Origin: Synanceia verrucosa
Taxonomy: Eukaryota > Chordata > Actinopteri > Perciformes > Synanceiidae
Direction: 5' to 3'
Assembly: GCA_029721515.1 (NCBI GenBank)
Contig: CM056561.1
Coordinates: forward strand, 4,116,001 to 4,180,000
DNA: 64,000 nt
A model generated the notes under the pieces. The model was not told the DNA's origin, ran no database searches, and saw only the letters and a list, made by a program, of their open reading frames with translations. Shown in pieces: positions 45,071 to 57,179 of this stretch. Numbering within the stretch: the first letter of the stretch is position 1; each line of letters begins with the position of its first letter. The translations under genes were made by a program, and so were the position numbers.

Positions 45071-46249
45071 CACTGAGAAGCGTTTTCTTTTTTTGGTCTA
45101 ATGTCCGTGAAGCACACATCAAAGACATCACGGATAAAAGCAACGAGTCAACCGGCCTTGACAAGGCACCAGCTTCCAGGAGCATCCACTCCTGAGAGTC
45201 TATCGAGATGAAAAGGATGTCGTACAACCCGCTTGTCTAAAGCACTGGACACCTGTTCAGAGACAACCATGTCCCTCACACAACAGACGGCTCTGGGCCG
45301 GCTTAGAGGAAATGAAGAAGGAATGAGGACATGCCTGGTCTCCACGGTGAAAGACAGAAACAGGGTTCCCCTCTGCATATGGTGCATACAGGGGGGTTGG
45401 GTGTATTGAGTGTCCGCTTGATCAACACACAGAGGCAGAGAGGATAGGGTGTCCCCCGGGTGGGTACATACAGAGCAGTAAGTGAGAGGGTGTCAACGGG
45501 TGCTTACGCATGGCGAAGCCAAGCAGTGAGTGACCACATTCACAGGTCTGTGTGCACCAAAACAAAGCACACACTAACCCACATACAGCTGCTGGGATGA
45601 AAGAAGACAACAATTCACACACATACGCAGAAGCAGACGTCGTCCTGTTGAAACACAAGCACGAACAAGCTTTGATCCAAGTGAAGCTCCATGGGAGGAT
45701 TTTTTGAGTTGTTTGAGTGCATGGCACACAGTTTTGAGAGCGTCACTTCCCGAGGTGATGAAGGAAAAATCAAATACAATACTAGAGAGCTGGTCTGTGC
45801 TAGAGGTGATCAGCAGAGGACTTCCTCAGGGATCAAACACATAAACCAGCCTTTTGGAGCTTACCTGCGGTACCCAGGAGCGTATTTAGAAGCTCTAACC
45901 GGTGGACATCGGGCATCTAACGACCGCACACTCACATTTCAGCAGAATTACTTTATGCAGTAGCTTCTTGATTAAATTGACTCTATTCCATGTGAATGAA
46001 ATATTCACAGAGGGCCTGCATGTTTAAATTAGCTTCACAGCATCACAACCATAAGTCACGCTGGGGTTCATCAGCGATATTGCTTTATGAGCCGAGACGT
46101 GTAGTTTAATGCAGCTGAGTGTACATGCAGCCGAAAACTCTTGTACTCCTCTCAGGCTTTCAGAAATAATATGCTTTATCAGCAGAAGCCACAGGAAACT
46201 GGAGACAAAAACGCAATGCAAGTTTTTTGAATAAAACCCTGGTGGTGGA

Positions 46250-46335
46250 AAAAAATATCCAATTAATAATCGATTGATCTAAATGATAATCGTTAGATTA
46301 ATCTATATCACAATACTTGTTAGTTGCAGCCCTAC
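46250..46335 (-). repeat. GGGCTGCAACTAA-family repeat fragment (reversed)
   Basis: AATAATCGATTGATCTAAAT GATAATCG and TTAGTTGCAGCCCTAC are the reversed first 80 bases of the family. Confidence 0.65.
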
Positions 46336-46546
46336 AATGTCATAATTACAGAGAGGAAACGTGACAAAAACTGCAAAAATTAGACCTAGTTAATACTAAA
46401 AAGATGTAAAGAATCAGAATTATCATCTCTAGCTACAGTAAAGTTTAGTCAATACTTGACTGACAGTGCTGGCAAATTAATCAGATGTCCCAAAAATATG
46501 ATATTTGATATGACACTTGACTGTCTTAACTGTTACCTGAACCTCA

Positions 46547-46619
46547 GGCTCCATAGCTCAGAGGTTAGAGCACTGGTCTTGTAAACCAGGGGTCGTGAGT
46601 TCAAATCTCACTGGGGCCT
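46547..46619 (+). tRNA. tRNA-Thr (anticodon TGT)
   Basis: Folds into a full cloverleaf. The acceptor stem GGCTCCA pairs with TGGGGCC, with one G-T pair. The D stem is GCTC/GAGC, the anticodon stem CTGGT/ACCAG with loop CTTGTAA (anticodon TGT at 46580-46582), a 5-base variable loop follows, and the T arm is GTGAG-TTCAAAT-CTCAC. It matches the vertebrate tRNA-Thr(TGT) sequence closely. No T-run terminator follows; a SINE begins at once, so it may be a retained gene with read-through or a captured copy. Confidence 0.85.
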
Positions 46620-46915
46620 TGGCAGTAGCTCAGTCTGCAGTGATTTGGGCTGGGAACTGGAGGGTCGATGGTTCAAGTCCAGGTTGGACCAAATCTGGAG
46701 CGTGTACTGGTGGCTGGAGAGGTGCCAGTTCATTGTCCTGGGCACTGCTGAGATGCCCTTGTGCAAGGCACCTTGAGCAGCCCCCTTGCTCTGACACCTC
46801 TCCATTAAAGCATGTGTTTCATAACTTGTGTGTAATGTGCAACTGAAAAAACACTAATAGTGTAAACTGAAATTTCTCTCACTGATTGATTAATAAAGGA
46901 ATTCCTCTTCTTCTT
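46620..46915 (+). mobile_element. tRNA-derived SINE directly after the tRNA-Thr
   Basis: The head GGCAGTAGCTCAGTCTGCAG has an A box (TAGCTCAGTCTG), and GGTTCAAGTCC is a B box. The body reads GACCAAATCTGGAGCGTGTA, GGAGAGGTGCCAGTTCA, GATGCCCTTGTGCAAGGCAC and CTCTGACACCTCTCCATTA, and the end is AATAAAGGAATTCCTCTTCT. This is a common acanthomorph SINE body. Confidence 0.85.
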
Positions 46916-48194
46916 AACACCTAAAAACACTTTCAATACGAAGATTTCTTCATCATGGCTGCACCTCTGAGACTAGAGAGTGAAAAGGCTGGAGGCTGGA
47001 GGAGAGGCTTGAAATTAAAGAGCGGTGTTTCATCTCTCAGTGTGTCTGTCACATATAATGGGTGGGGTCATTCCTCGGGGCAGAGGAGGCCGTCCTCTCC
47101 TATCAGCCCCCGGCTTCATCTGCTGTTAAAGCATAACCGTGTCAGCCTGCAGTGCGAGCCGCCTGTCAACCTCAGGGCCCCAGAGAGGGTTATCAGACCC
47201 CTGGGCTGCCAGCAGAGGGGAGGCCAACCTCCGCCCTCACTGCACCCAAATGTGGGCTGGCGCTGATAAGATTACCCTAAAGCAGAGTGGTTTAAATCCA
47301 CAATCTGTGGTGTTTTAAAGAGTAAATAAAACTACAAGATCTCCTGCAGATTGTGTTAAAAAATCTGTTTCTCTGCTGTGACAAAAAAAAGAAGACTGAT
47401 GTAGGATTTTTTAAGCATCTTCCAGAACTGTGCGCGATTTCTGGCTGACATTTGGATAACAAAACACAGCAATATCTCCCTCGTCCCCCAAACATATTTT
47501 TGACTATTAACAGAACTAAAAGTCTCTTATCTTCACACAAAAGCAGATTATTTGTCAATCCACTTTCGGCAGTATGATGACAGCTCAGAGCTACAAATTA
47601 CTGACATCACAAACGGCTGCATTTGCAAAATGTGTCATATCTCAAAGTGTAGTGAGTCATTGCTTTCGGGACTTCTTCTTCTTGTCACGGCCACTTACAG
47701 TCACGTCAATCTGGCTACAGAATCTGCATAATTACGAGTGAATCCAATAGCTAATGAACAGCAGTGTAATTGACTCTCCATTATGGCAGTCTACTCTAAG
47801 CAGTCAGGTTGTGTGACGGTCAGGATGGAGCACTATTTAATGTGTTCTGGCTAAAGAAGCGTACCGCTTTGAAAGAACGAGGCCACTGTGTGAGAAACAT
47901 ACATTGATCAAGTGTTGTTTTCACAAAGGATCCCGTCTCCTCATTAGGTAAAGCCGAGTCTCTTCCTCCTTCTCATTATTGCCAGCAGAGATGAAAACAA
48001 CACAAACATACAGATAATGAACCTTTGGTGTTTCTGGGCCGTCAATTGTTATCTCCCAAGCGGCTGCTGGTTCCAGACACACAGTGACACCGTCTGAGCC
48101 TTTATTTACACTGGCTTTACTTAGCATGGGGACAGTGGGCCCAAGCCCATACACTGCACACATTGTCTAACACATGGGCTTATGCTAAGTATCA

Positions 48195-48645
48195 TTATCA
48201 ATCCATCAGCTGATTATTTTCTCAATAAACTGTTGTCTCAAAAATATCTAAGACCAAAAATAGTGCAGGTCCCTCAACTCAGCAGTTGCAGGACATGATC
48301 GTTCCTTGTCTATGACATATATTTTGATTTATACCCATATATTAGTATCCCAGTATAAATTTCATTTATATTCACAGATTGTACATTAATGCATATTTGG
48401 TGCAATAAAACCAACTTAAAATATAATATCCGTTGGCCTACAGATTCAAATAAAACATGACGTGGATAAAAAATTAGACAATAATCAGTACTCGTGATTA
48501 TGAGAAACGCAGCAAAATCATCACAAGAATCTGAAGCCAAAGTGATATTTGGCTTTTTTTTTTGCTTGTGACAATATTTGGTAAGTATAATTTACTGTTG
48601 CATATTAATTGCCTGCTGATTAATTGACTAATCGTTGCAACTCGA
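48195..48645 (-). repeat. GGGCTGCAACTAA-family sequence, degenerate
   Basis: ATCAGCTGATTATTTTCTCA ATAAACTGTTG at the left and GATTAATTGACTAATCGTTG CAACTCG at the right resemble the two ends of the family; the middle is not alignable by eye. Confidence 0.4.
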
Positions 48646-51600
48646 TCTCAGTTGCTGACTAATCTATTTGCATCTCAAATTTAAAAAATCTCTTTTGTTT
48701 GTTCTTGTCTTTGACGTCACACGCTGAGCTGCAGCGCTGTTTTCATTTGATTGTACACTTTGACTTCTCCACGGTGTTTATCCCTCGATGATGGAATTTT
48801 CTGGTCATTTGCCTTGCCTTGACTTACAATGGCATGCTTCTTATTATTAGAGAGCTTCTATTTGAACCATATATCATTCTGAATGTTTTTTTTGGCATGG
48901 TGGAGAAAACACTTTGGCAGGGTATTAACTCCAGCTTTTATCCCATCCCTCTTGCTGGATGAAGGTCACTCTCTCTATCTGCAAAATGACTTCCCTCTCT
49001 TCTCTTTCATCCCTGCTTTCCTCCCATCCTCCACAACAGGGCATGAGTCAGAGAATCTGACACCTCAGAGGAGAGAGGAGAGGAGGATAGTAGACAGAGA
49101 ATGGAGACAGATTGAGAAAGAAAGAGGTAGAGATGGGGACAGTTTGGAGGGAGAGACACGACTCGATCGATATCTCAGTGAAGGTAGTAACCTGAGTCGA
49201 TGCTGCCTGGCTCTGATCCTTGACGAAGAAGACACTGTATAAAAAAAATGGCAATTAAATGAATCAAGATGGTGCAGGGCTCCTTGCTCCGAATCACTGT
49301 ACACTATCCTTCGTAGTGCTGTACTGTTTACAGCACCGCTACGCTTAAGTTAGCTGAGCCGGCGGCGGCGTGTTGTTTGGTATACAACTGTGCCCGTGCA
49401 CGTTAAGCTGAAACTACATATTACATAAGCTCCTGAACAAACCCAAAAATAGTGCAGTCCCTGTTAAATATTTCAGGCACTCAGCAGCTGAAGAGCGGGA
49501 TAAAAGGCTTCTCTCCTCCTTGGTTGCAACACAAAAACAGACACACACACTGATGCAGATGGCCAATTTAGAGAAAACCTCCATTTAGTGTTGTGTAGCG
49601 CAAAGCGGATTACTGTCACCGAGGCAGTCTTTTAGCTTGTTCGCTTGATGTAAAGTGTTTACTCACTTGTGGCGTACTTGGCGTACACCTATCTGTAAGA
49701 CCTGAGTCACTTTCTTCAGGCTACGAGCACAGATGGCATGAAAGCCGCTCTTTGAGGGTGACTTCTGAACTAAATAAATCGCGCTCATGAGACTCTTTGT
49801 GAGATACAACAGCAGTGTCATGGGGCCTGCTGGGTCAATCTTTGGAGCTCGACACAGAGCTATCTTTTCATAGCGGGGACGGCCTGCAGCTCTGTCAGAC
49901 ACTGGGTCGGTCTTAAGAACAGCAGCAAGGGTCACACTCTGCTTCAGAAGAAAGGCTCTTTTCATAAGCAGAACAAGAACGTCCTGAAACAAAAGAATCT
50001 ACACTGTTTACTCGCATGGAGGCATCGCAAATCAACAGGCATGTGATTTTCGTCGCGTGCCTTTCTTGTACAATGCTGCCTACTTCATGGTAAAGCTTCA
50101 GGAAAATGAACTGACATGTACTGCAATCAAAGCTGGAAAAGCCTCAGGAGTCTGCAGTTATTAGACAACAACAAGAACGGGTTAATTGCTCAAATGCAGG
50201 TTAATTGCTTGAGGGGATTGCCTGAAATATTGGAGAGGAAATTAATTTGTATCACAACAGCGCTCCCGTGACAACAACATCCAAATTAACGCCCGAGTGA
50301 AGGTGGTGATGCTGGCGTGCCTCGTAAAAAGTAGGGCCCAAATTAAAGCACTCAAAGTTATTACAGGTTTGAAGTCGACGTGGCGTAGTTGAAGCACAGA
50401 TGACAAATTAGGACTAATTTGATATTGACACGACTTAAGTGATCAAGAGAGTGAAATGTGTTTCAAGACATTTCGTCAATGGAAACGGCTTTGCTCCCCC
50501 GTTTTATTATTGATGGCTAAATTATCTAAGCACTTCTTGCACTCCCGTCGTCAGTGAAAGGTGGCTGAACAAGCGTGATCTCTCGCAGCAGAATAATAGG
50601 TTTTAATAGAGTGGAGCTGCTGCATCGGGCTGCAGTTACTTGATGACTGCAAACTAAAACTAAGCATTGTGCCTGTTCCACCCCCCCACGTCAGTCTGCA
50701 AGAACAGCATTTTAGCAGATGAGAGGGGTTATTGGCAGTTCCCAGACGTAGGAGCAGCACGTGTCAGGTCTGGCTTGTGTTATTTATGAAGCCTCTCGGC
50801 CCCAGCCCTCACTCTGCAGCAGGGATGCAGGTGGGGCTTCATTATTGAAGATGCTCTCCTGCTTCTTATTAGATCTCTGACTCTCAGTCAGAGTGCATTA
50901 AGAAATTGCATTTGGAAAGAGATGCAGCAACGCACAACGCTCTGTCTTTGTGCCTGCTGGACTTCCTCTAAAAATACACATGTGCCTTTCACATTGGCCA
51001 AATTGTACACCCCATATTCCTCTTTTCAAGAATAAACAGTGTAGTTGCACTCAAGCAGACGCCTCCACCACCATGCACACAGAGCAAAATTATATTCATT
51101 ATCTGAGGAAGATAAATCCAGTGTTCTCCCACTTCTTCTTTAAAATGGTCATGCAATGCATTACACCTAAATGAACGTGCAATTCTCCAGTTGTGCTCCA
51201 TTTCTCTCCACGTTTGCTGGAGTGGTGCACATGTAAGATTCATGAGCGTCTCCGGGCAGCGAGGAGCATGATTTCCTGAATCAATCAGCTGGTCCACTAC
51301 CAGCTGTCTTTTTTATTGATTCTCTGGGAGAGAAGAGTCTGAAGAGGATGAGTCTCTGGAATTTCATTTGGGCTTAAAATTTATAAATTTAGGCCCTAAT
51401 GTGCAAAACATTTCAGTGTTATTAAAACTGGAGGTGGGATCAGTGGATATTATTCATTTCACTATAAAGCCACACAGAGAAACACCACTTATTTGTACTG
51501 AGGCCTACAGTATGGTTAATTAAGATGTTGACAAGCCTGTTTGTCCCATCTGTGCTAAATGAAAACAATCCATCAAACGACCGACTGACTCTGAATGGCT

Positions 51601-52361
51601 GACAAACTGGAAATATCTGCAAACTGTATGAGCAAATAACCATAACTGTCTGTTAAAATGTATTAGTGTGCTACAACTGAACTGCACTTTGCCAAATGAG
51701 AATCTAATGGTGAAATTGAGTAAAACATGAGCAGACAAATCACAGCATGCTCTGGGTTTTGGTTTTCATTTGGGTCAGCTTAACAAGACAGTTTTTCTAT
51801 CCAGTGTAAGACTAATGCAATTAGGCATCCTGGTGAATAATGGTGCTGTCACACACACTCGCTGCCTCAGCACCAAGCCGGCGCCCACAGTACTGGACTT
51901 GTTGAGACTCATCTTTGTGTTCAGGACTGGCCTGGCCAACAGGGTCCACTTTCATTATCATAAAACACACAAGAGACCAGTTGTCTCCCCTCTCTCCCTG
52001 TGTCCTCTGCTCATCTGGTGACTTTGTGCCATTTGCTGGATTTAACCACCCAGTCACTTCATGGCTTCAGCTCCAGTTTATGAGTCTAGCAATTCAGGAT
52101 GGATTTCAGCTTTTACTCTGCTAATATCAGTAAACACAGAAGGACAGGAAATAGTTAATATGGCCTGATTCTGGCTTTAATTCGGCGATTGCTCATTAAG
52201 GAGTTAAATTAAAAATGCATCTCTTTTTAGTGTAATTCGAGGGACACTAAATATGACCGTGGACAGCGAGCTAATGTCACCAACTGGATGTTTCAAGTTT
52301 TGGGAACATGCTGTCCATAAATGTGCCGTTTTTTCTTCCCTAAATAATCTGAGTCACTTAC

Positions 52362-52830
52362 CTGTTTTCATGTAAAAAGGTCGCAAGCTGCAGATCCCCG
52401 CTAAAGTATCCCCATGGATGTGTGTTGTGACCGGAGCTTTGTATCCACATAAAAGAGTCCAATGACGCGGACGTGTAGCGCGGACTGTCCTCCCGGCGTG
52501 TCAGCAGACTGGAGAGCAGGGCGCCTGTGCGCTGAGGACACACACACACACACACACACACACACTGAGAGATGCAGGCGGCCACCACCAAGCTCACCCT
52601 GATCACCGTTAAACCGGAGCAGCTTGCTGAGCCTCTGCGTAAAAAGTCTCTTTGGCTCAGCTCCCTTCAAGCCTCCAGTACGTTTGTATCGCCCCCTCAG
52701 CCTGAGGTGCTATGATCCAGAGATCCTTAAACCCTGATACCCTGAGACCCACAGACCCTGTCCCCACAGGACCTCTATGGGAGCAGAGCGCGCGTCTCCC
52801 TGTGCGTGGCACGCACCGCAGATTCAGGAT
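52362..52830 (-). promoter_or_regulatory. pcbp4: probable pcbp4 promoter and non-coding first exon
   Basis: A strong minus-strand donor AAACAG|GTAAGTGAC ends at 52362. Upstream of it (52450-52830) is the most CpG-dense stretch near the gene (ACGCGG, GCGCGG, CCCGGCG, AGCGCGCG), broken by an AC repeat at 52538-52565. Joined to the acceptor at 41646 it would supply the 5' UTR across a 10.7-kb intron. The transcription start is not visible. Confidence 0.42.
52538..52565. repeat. (AC)n microsatellite in the predicted pcbp4 first exon
   Basis: Fourteen CA units. Confidence 0.93.
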
Positions 52831-53164
52831 CGTTGAGCCTCTTTTGTGAAATCTCCCGGGAAATTACATTTTCCAAATCAATCAGACCTTGTACCTTATC
52901 GTGTCTCAATTATAGCGAGCATACAGAGAAGAAACTGACAGCAGCCACCTGCCGTGATGTTCATTTATTTTTTTTTCTTTTCCCAGGCTACACTCTCACT
53001 TTACTGTACATTTATCATAATATACCCATTTAAACTCAAGTTAACTGTATAGTCACAAAATATGAAGATCTAGTATCTTGAGCCAAATTTGGGGCAAATT
53101 ATCATCCTGGCATTTTCTTCTGGAGGTTGTGATGTTTTTAAGATCAGTAACTTTCTCTCAGGTT

Positions 53165-53178
53165 GCGCCATCTAGTGT
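53165..53178 (-). promoter_or_regulatory. candidate CTCF-binding site (reverse)
   Basis: On the minus strand the core reads ACACTAGATGGCGC, fitting CASYAGRKGGCRS with A for the first C. It lies about 0.3-0.8 kb upstream of the predicted pcbp4 first exon. Confidence 0.4.
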
Positions 53179-56100
53179 ATTTATTCTAATATTACAATTT
53201 CACATCACGTTTCCAAAATATTAAGAGGCATGGATTGTTTTTTTTTGTAACATTCTGAATCATTATGCTATCTTTCCATACACAGGGTCTGGATTATATG
53301 ATGCTATTGTGAATCATACTATATTGTACACTGTATCTGTAACAATATTTAGTGCAGGTATCCTGAGCAAAGTGGGGGACAGTCTTTCCCTTTGAGACAA
53401 ACAACTTTAAAGGGACAGGAGGACGTGACTCAATCTGTCTCACAGCAAACAAAAATGTGATGAATTTCCTCTAGACTGAAGGGCTCGTTAATTTAAAGAC
53501 ACTGAAGGAAGACGGCTCGACAGCTCCCACTGCTTCCTGCACAAAGACGGAGGCAGTCTGGGTAATGAGGAGCGTGACATCTGCATCTATTTCCATATTA
53601 TCTCTGTTGTTTCTCAGGTGCCTCTCATTCATAGCAAGAGGATGGATGTGAGCTCATATTTATAGTTGTGAATAAAAGGCCCGCTTGACATTTTCAGTAA
53701 GCCATTGTCTCTGTAAGCGGTTACATTTCTGTTGCTGTGTCTGTCTGATGGGGACATTTTCTCTTGGCCGAGAGTCAAAAGGGAACCTGAAGCTACATAA
53801 AGTAAAGTAGACATTTGCAGCACATCCATTCACACAGTTTGTTCTTGTTATTAGCTGTTTATTTCCCAAATGTGTGATGTGAGGAGGGACGTAAGGAGTT
53901 TCAACACATTTAAAGCACTTTCAAGGTCCCTTATTGAGACAAAAGGCATGCAATTATCCAGTGTGATTACCTCAATGCTGAGCCAGAGCAGTGCCACAGA
54001 GGGAATAAAGCCATATTAGACTCTAAAGTTGAGGGAGCACATGTTACAGTATTTTGTGTTGAAGGAAATATTTGAAGCAGGTTATAGAGGCCTATCATTG
54101 TTTAATCTGTCGCCCATGCTGAAGCAGCTTTCACGGCTTAAAAGCTTTTCTTGAGGAACTTGCTGTGGTCCAGTGTCAGAGTGATGTGTTGTTTCTCAAC
54201 AGCAGGAGGTGCTGTGTGATTTCAAATCCATCGTACAGCGACAAGGTGCTTTGTTACAAAAATAAAAAAGGTAAGACAAATGCAACCACCACTTAAGCAT
54301 GTGTGGTCCAGACCACTGCCAGCCAGAAGAAGTGGGACTTCTTACTATCAGATTTCCTCTTTGCTTTGTGTGTTTAGATGTATTTCTGAGGGTAATACGT
54401 GAGGGTAAGGGAGAGTGAATTATGTCATTGTATTTGTCACATATATATCACTACATAGATGAAATTTGACCCATTTTGTTTCAGCCTGAAGTGTTTGCAT
54501 GTGTTTTTATTGTAACATGATAATTAAAGAAAATTAAATTGCGCCGCTGGAAATTAGATAGTGATGTCAAATTCACAAAAGCCTTGCCTGTGCTGATTTC
54601 AGCCATGGTACACAGTCACACACAGACACCCTTTTGCTTTGGCGTACACAATGTATATCATCCCTGCTTGTCTGAGAGCATTGAAGCTTAACAAATACCC
54701 CTCACACTAAATGGCACTGAAACAACGAGAGATGACAGAAGGACGACAGCCACAATTACTCAGCCATGGAACGCCTCTCTTCTTCCTTGCGATCCTTCCA
54801 TGCACAAACAAACATGGTTTAACATTCACTGCGTTGGATTTCACAGCGTTTTTTAACTTTGTGCTGACAAATGCTGATTGAAGACTCGTTCTGCTTTTGT
54901 GTGCTTCCACATCGCAGAGCTCAGAGTAGGTCGTAGGAGGAGGATAACCTTTTTTCAAAGTTACTCTCTGCAGTAGCCTGATCTGCTTGAAAGCCGCTAT
55001 TGTCTTTGATTCCCTGTCAAGAGAGGAGCAGTTGTTTGACGTGTCTTTTCTCAACTTTACTTGTCAAACATGAAAGAGATTTCTTGCACAAACTTAAAGG
55101 TATAGTGCAGGGTAGTACCTCTCCACTCACTATTCCCGCTCTAAAACCACAGTAAAAGTGTCTGCCTGTTTGTCTGTTTACTGGAACAATGAGTTTTGTA
55201 CTGTGACTGTTGTTTCTTGTTAGAAACTTCAGCGATAGTTATGTAAGCCTTGAAGTTGGTAAGGTCATTTATGATGGGTGGATGGATGGGGAAGCGTACT
55301 GGTCTAACCACAAAACTCTCATGCAGGTGACCAGTGTTTTGTTTTACAAGTTATATTAGTGAATGCACCTAGCACTTGCCCACCCATGCTTCCTGTGATG
55401 CTGCACAAAATTTCGTGATAAAGTCAGTCTGGCCAAGTTGCCTTTGTCTTCAATTTCAAATTTCAATTTCAAATGTGCGCCAGTGAAAATCTAGCATTTC
55501 CAACGGCTCGATTGAGACGTATTTAAGGCAATGATGTTCTAGCCTACCTACCTCCCTGTCAACATGACAAACATGGAGCAGCGGCAAACTTTGGTCGCTA
55601 TGCATACGTCAGAGGAAATGCCATGGCTACGAGTACCTCCATTCTCCAGTGGAGTGAGGAGGGCGTCCCATACCTGCTCATCTTATTTATACCTTCCCTC
55701 TTCAGTTAAAATGCCTCCACAGCTGGAGTGACACTCCAAGTGTAGTGTGTAGGGGTGGTTTTGGATTGGGCCCCTATGTAGATACAAAGAAAAACACAAC
55801 GATTCTTAGCTTCAGTAAGGAAAGCATAATTATGAATATTATATTCCATTTCTTTAACTATAAATTCCTTTAAAATTCACATGATCAGCCAACAGAAGCT
55901 ACAGGTGTTTCAACATCTGTGGTGTGAGTTTAAAGAACTACTGAGACCCACCAATAATAGGCATGCACAGTGGACTCTAATACAGTGTTTACCACTGTGG
56001 CATGATTTGCATTTAGATGCAGAACGGTGACATTTATTAGCACATTTCCATTTATCTTCCTTTGAAGACGTATGGCTTTGCTTTGAACTGAGTATATTAT

Positions 56101-56559
56101 TTTGAACAATGGCTGTGAAGGAGACAGTGGACAGAACAGTGGAGTTGGAATACTAATAGGAGATTTGGTATTAAATAGCTTACAGAAGGATTATGTTTGC
56201 CGTGCTCTATAACAGTTGTTCTGTTTGTTTGCAGCGAGGATGCCGAGCGACCTGCCGTGCAATACTTTACATTTATTTAATGCAAATATCAAGTGTGACA
56301 CACACACTAATCACATTTAACCATTTCATCCACTGCTTCTCATTTCCAATCAGACAATTAATCTTCACTTTATGAAAACAGTACAAAATGTGAGAAAAAT
56401 GTTGTATTTGTGATATCAATATCACTATTGAAAACCATCTGATATTCAACACAACCTTCAAGGTTTTCTGTCTGTCAGTGATTAAGTTCTCTGCTTGGCC
56501 AGTGTCTTAAAGTGACTATAATCAATACTTTTATATCAACCAACGATGTGAAAATAATG

Positions 56560-56900
56560 TGACAATGTGAAAGCAGTCGCCGGTATAGTGATGAAGCTAC
56601 AGAGCTGCTATTTAACTGCTTTGGTTCACTCTCTCTGCTCTCAGCTGTAGCAGGCAGCTGTTTTCAGGGAAAAAATATCCCATCGTACACCTGCCCAGCT
56701 CTAAATGGCATTTAGCAGCTAAACAGCCAGATATTTCCCCCAGGAGTTGGTCGAGGAAAAATAACAGAGTTACTCAGAGAGAATATTGGATTTACATTCA
56801 TCAGGTGGCCAGAAACACATCTCCAAATGAATAATGATGCTGTCTGTGAATGTTGGATGTGCAGGCTAATGAAGCAGCTGTTTTCTGACTATGTTGAGAT
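56560..56900. repeat. interspersed repeat (AGATATTTCCCTCAGGAGTT family), fuller copy
   Basis: GCTGTTTTCAGGG, GCATTTAGCAGCTAAACAGC, AGATATTTCCCCCAGGAGTT GG, GAGAATATTGGATTTACATT CATCAGGTGGCCAGAAACAC follow the order of the copy at 8330. Confidence 0.75.
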
Positions 56901-57179
56901 CACAGCTTGTTTCCAGCGTCCCTAAATGGCAAAGAAATGGATCACTGCAGGTTCAGGTTCTTCTACTGGGGCGGTTACTGGGATTTATGTGCTACAATAC
57001 TAATGCTCTAATCTTTTCACTAATACAGTATTGAACTAATGTTGCATTCTCAACTATTTTCTTCACAATGGACACAAGTTAAAAAAGATTCTTCTGGTTT
57101 CTCAGGAGCAGCGATGTCCTGGTGGCTACAGAGACAATGAGGTCAAATCTCAGCATGGCCAGTAAAATGAGAGTAAGAG

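Larger units (their letters stand above)
41647..52361 (-). other. pcbp4 first intron (10.7 kb, predicted)
   Basis: Non-coding. Contains TTAA element copy 4, GGGCTGCAACTAA-family copies, the tRNA-Thr with SINE, and repeat-poor segments such as 47030-47290 and 50160-50540. The intron is inferred from the strong donor at 52362 and the acceptor at 41646. Confidence 0.45.

Noticed and set aside
46955..47266. Open frame of 103 codons starting MAAPLRLESE in pcbp4 intron 1
   Set aside because: It has no recognisable domain, no splice context and lies next to a SINE. Its GC-rich part may be regulatory, but I cannot support a gene.
49204..49246. Possible small non-coding pcbp4 exon on the minus strand (TATACAG acceptor, CAG|GTTACT donor)
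   Set aside because: The donor GTTACT departs from consensus and no second line of evidence exists.
49663..49992. 109-codon minus-strand open frame in pcbp4 intron 1
   Set aside because: No recognisable domain; it fits no splice phase with pcbp4.
54707..55054. 115-codon minus-strand open frame in the right-hand intergenic region
   Set aside because: No family resemblance, no flanking splice signals and no neighbouring exons that would extend it.
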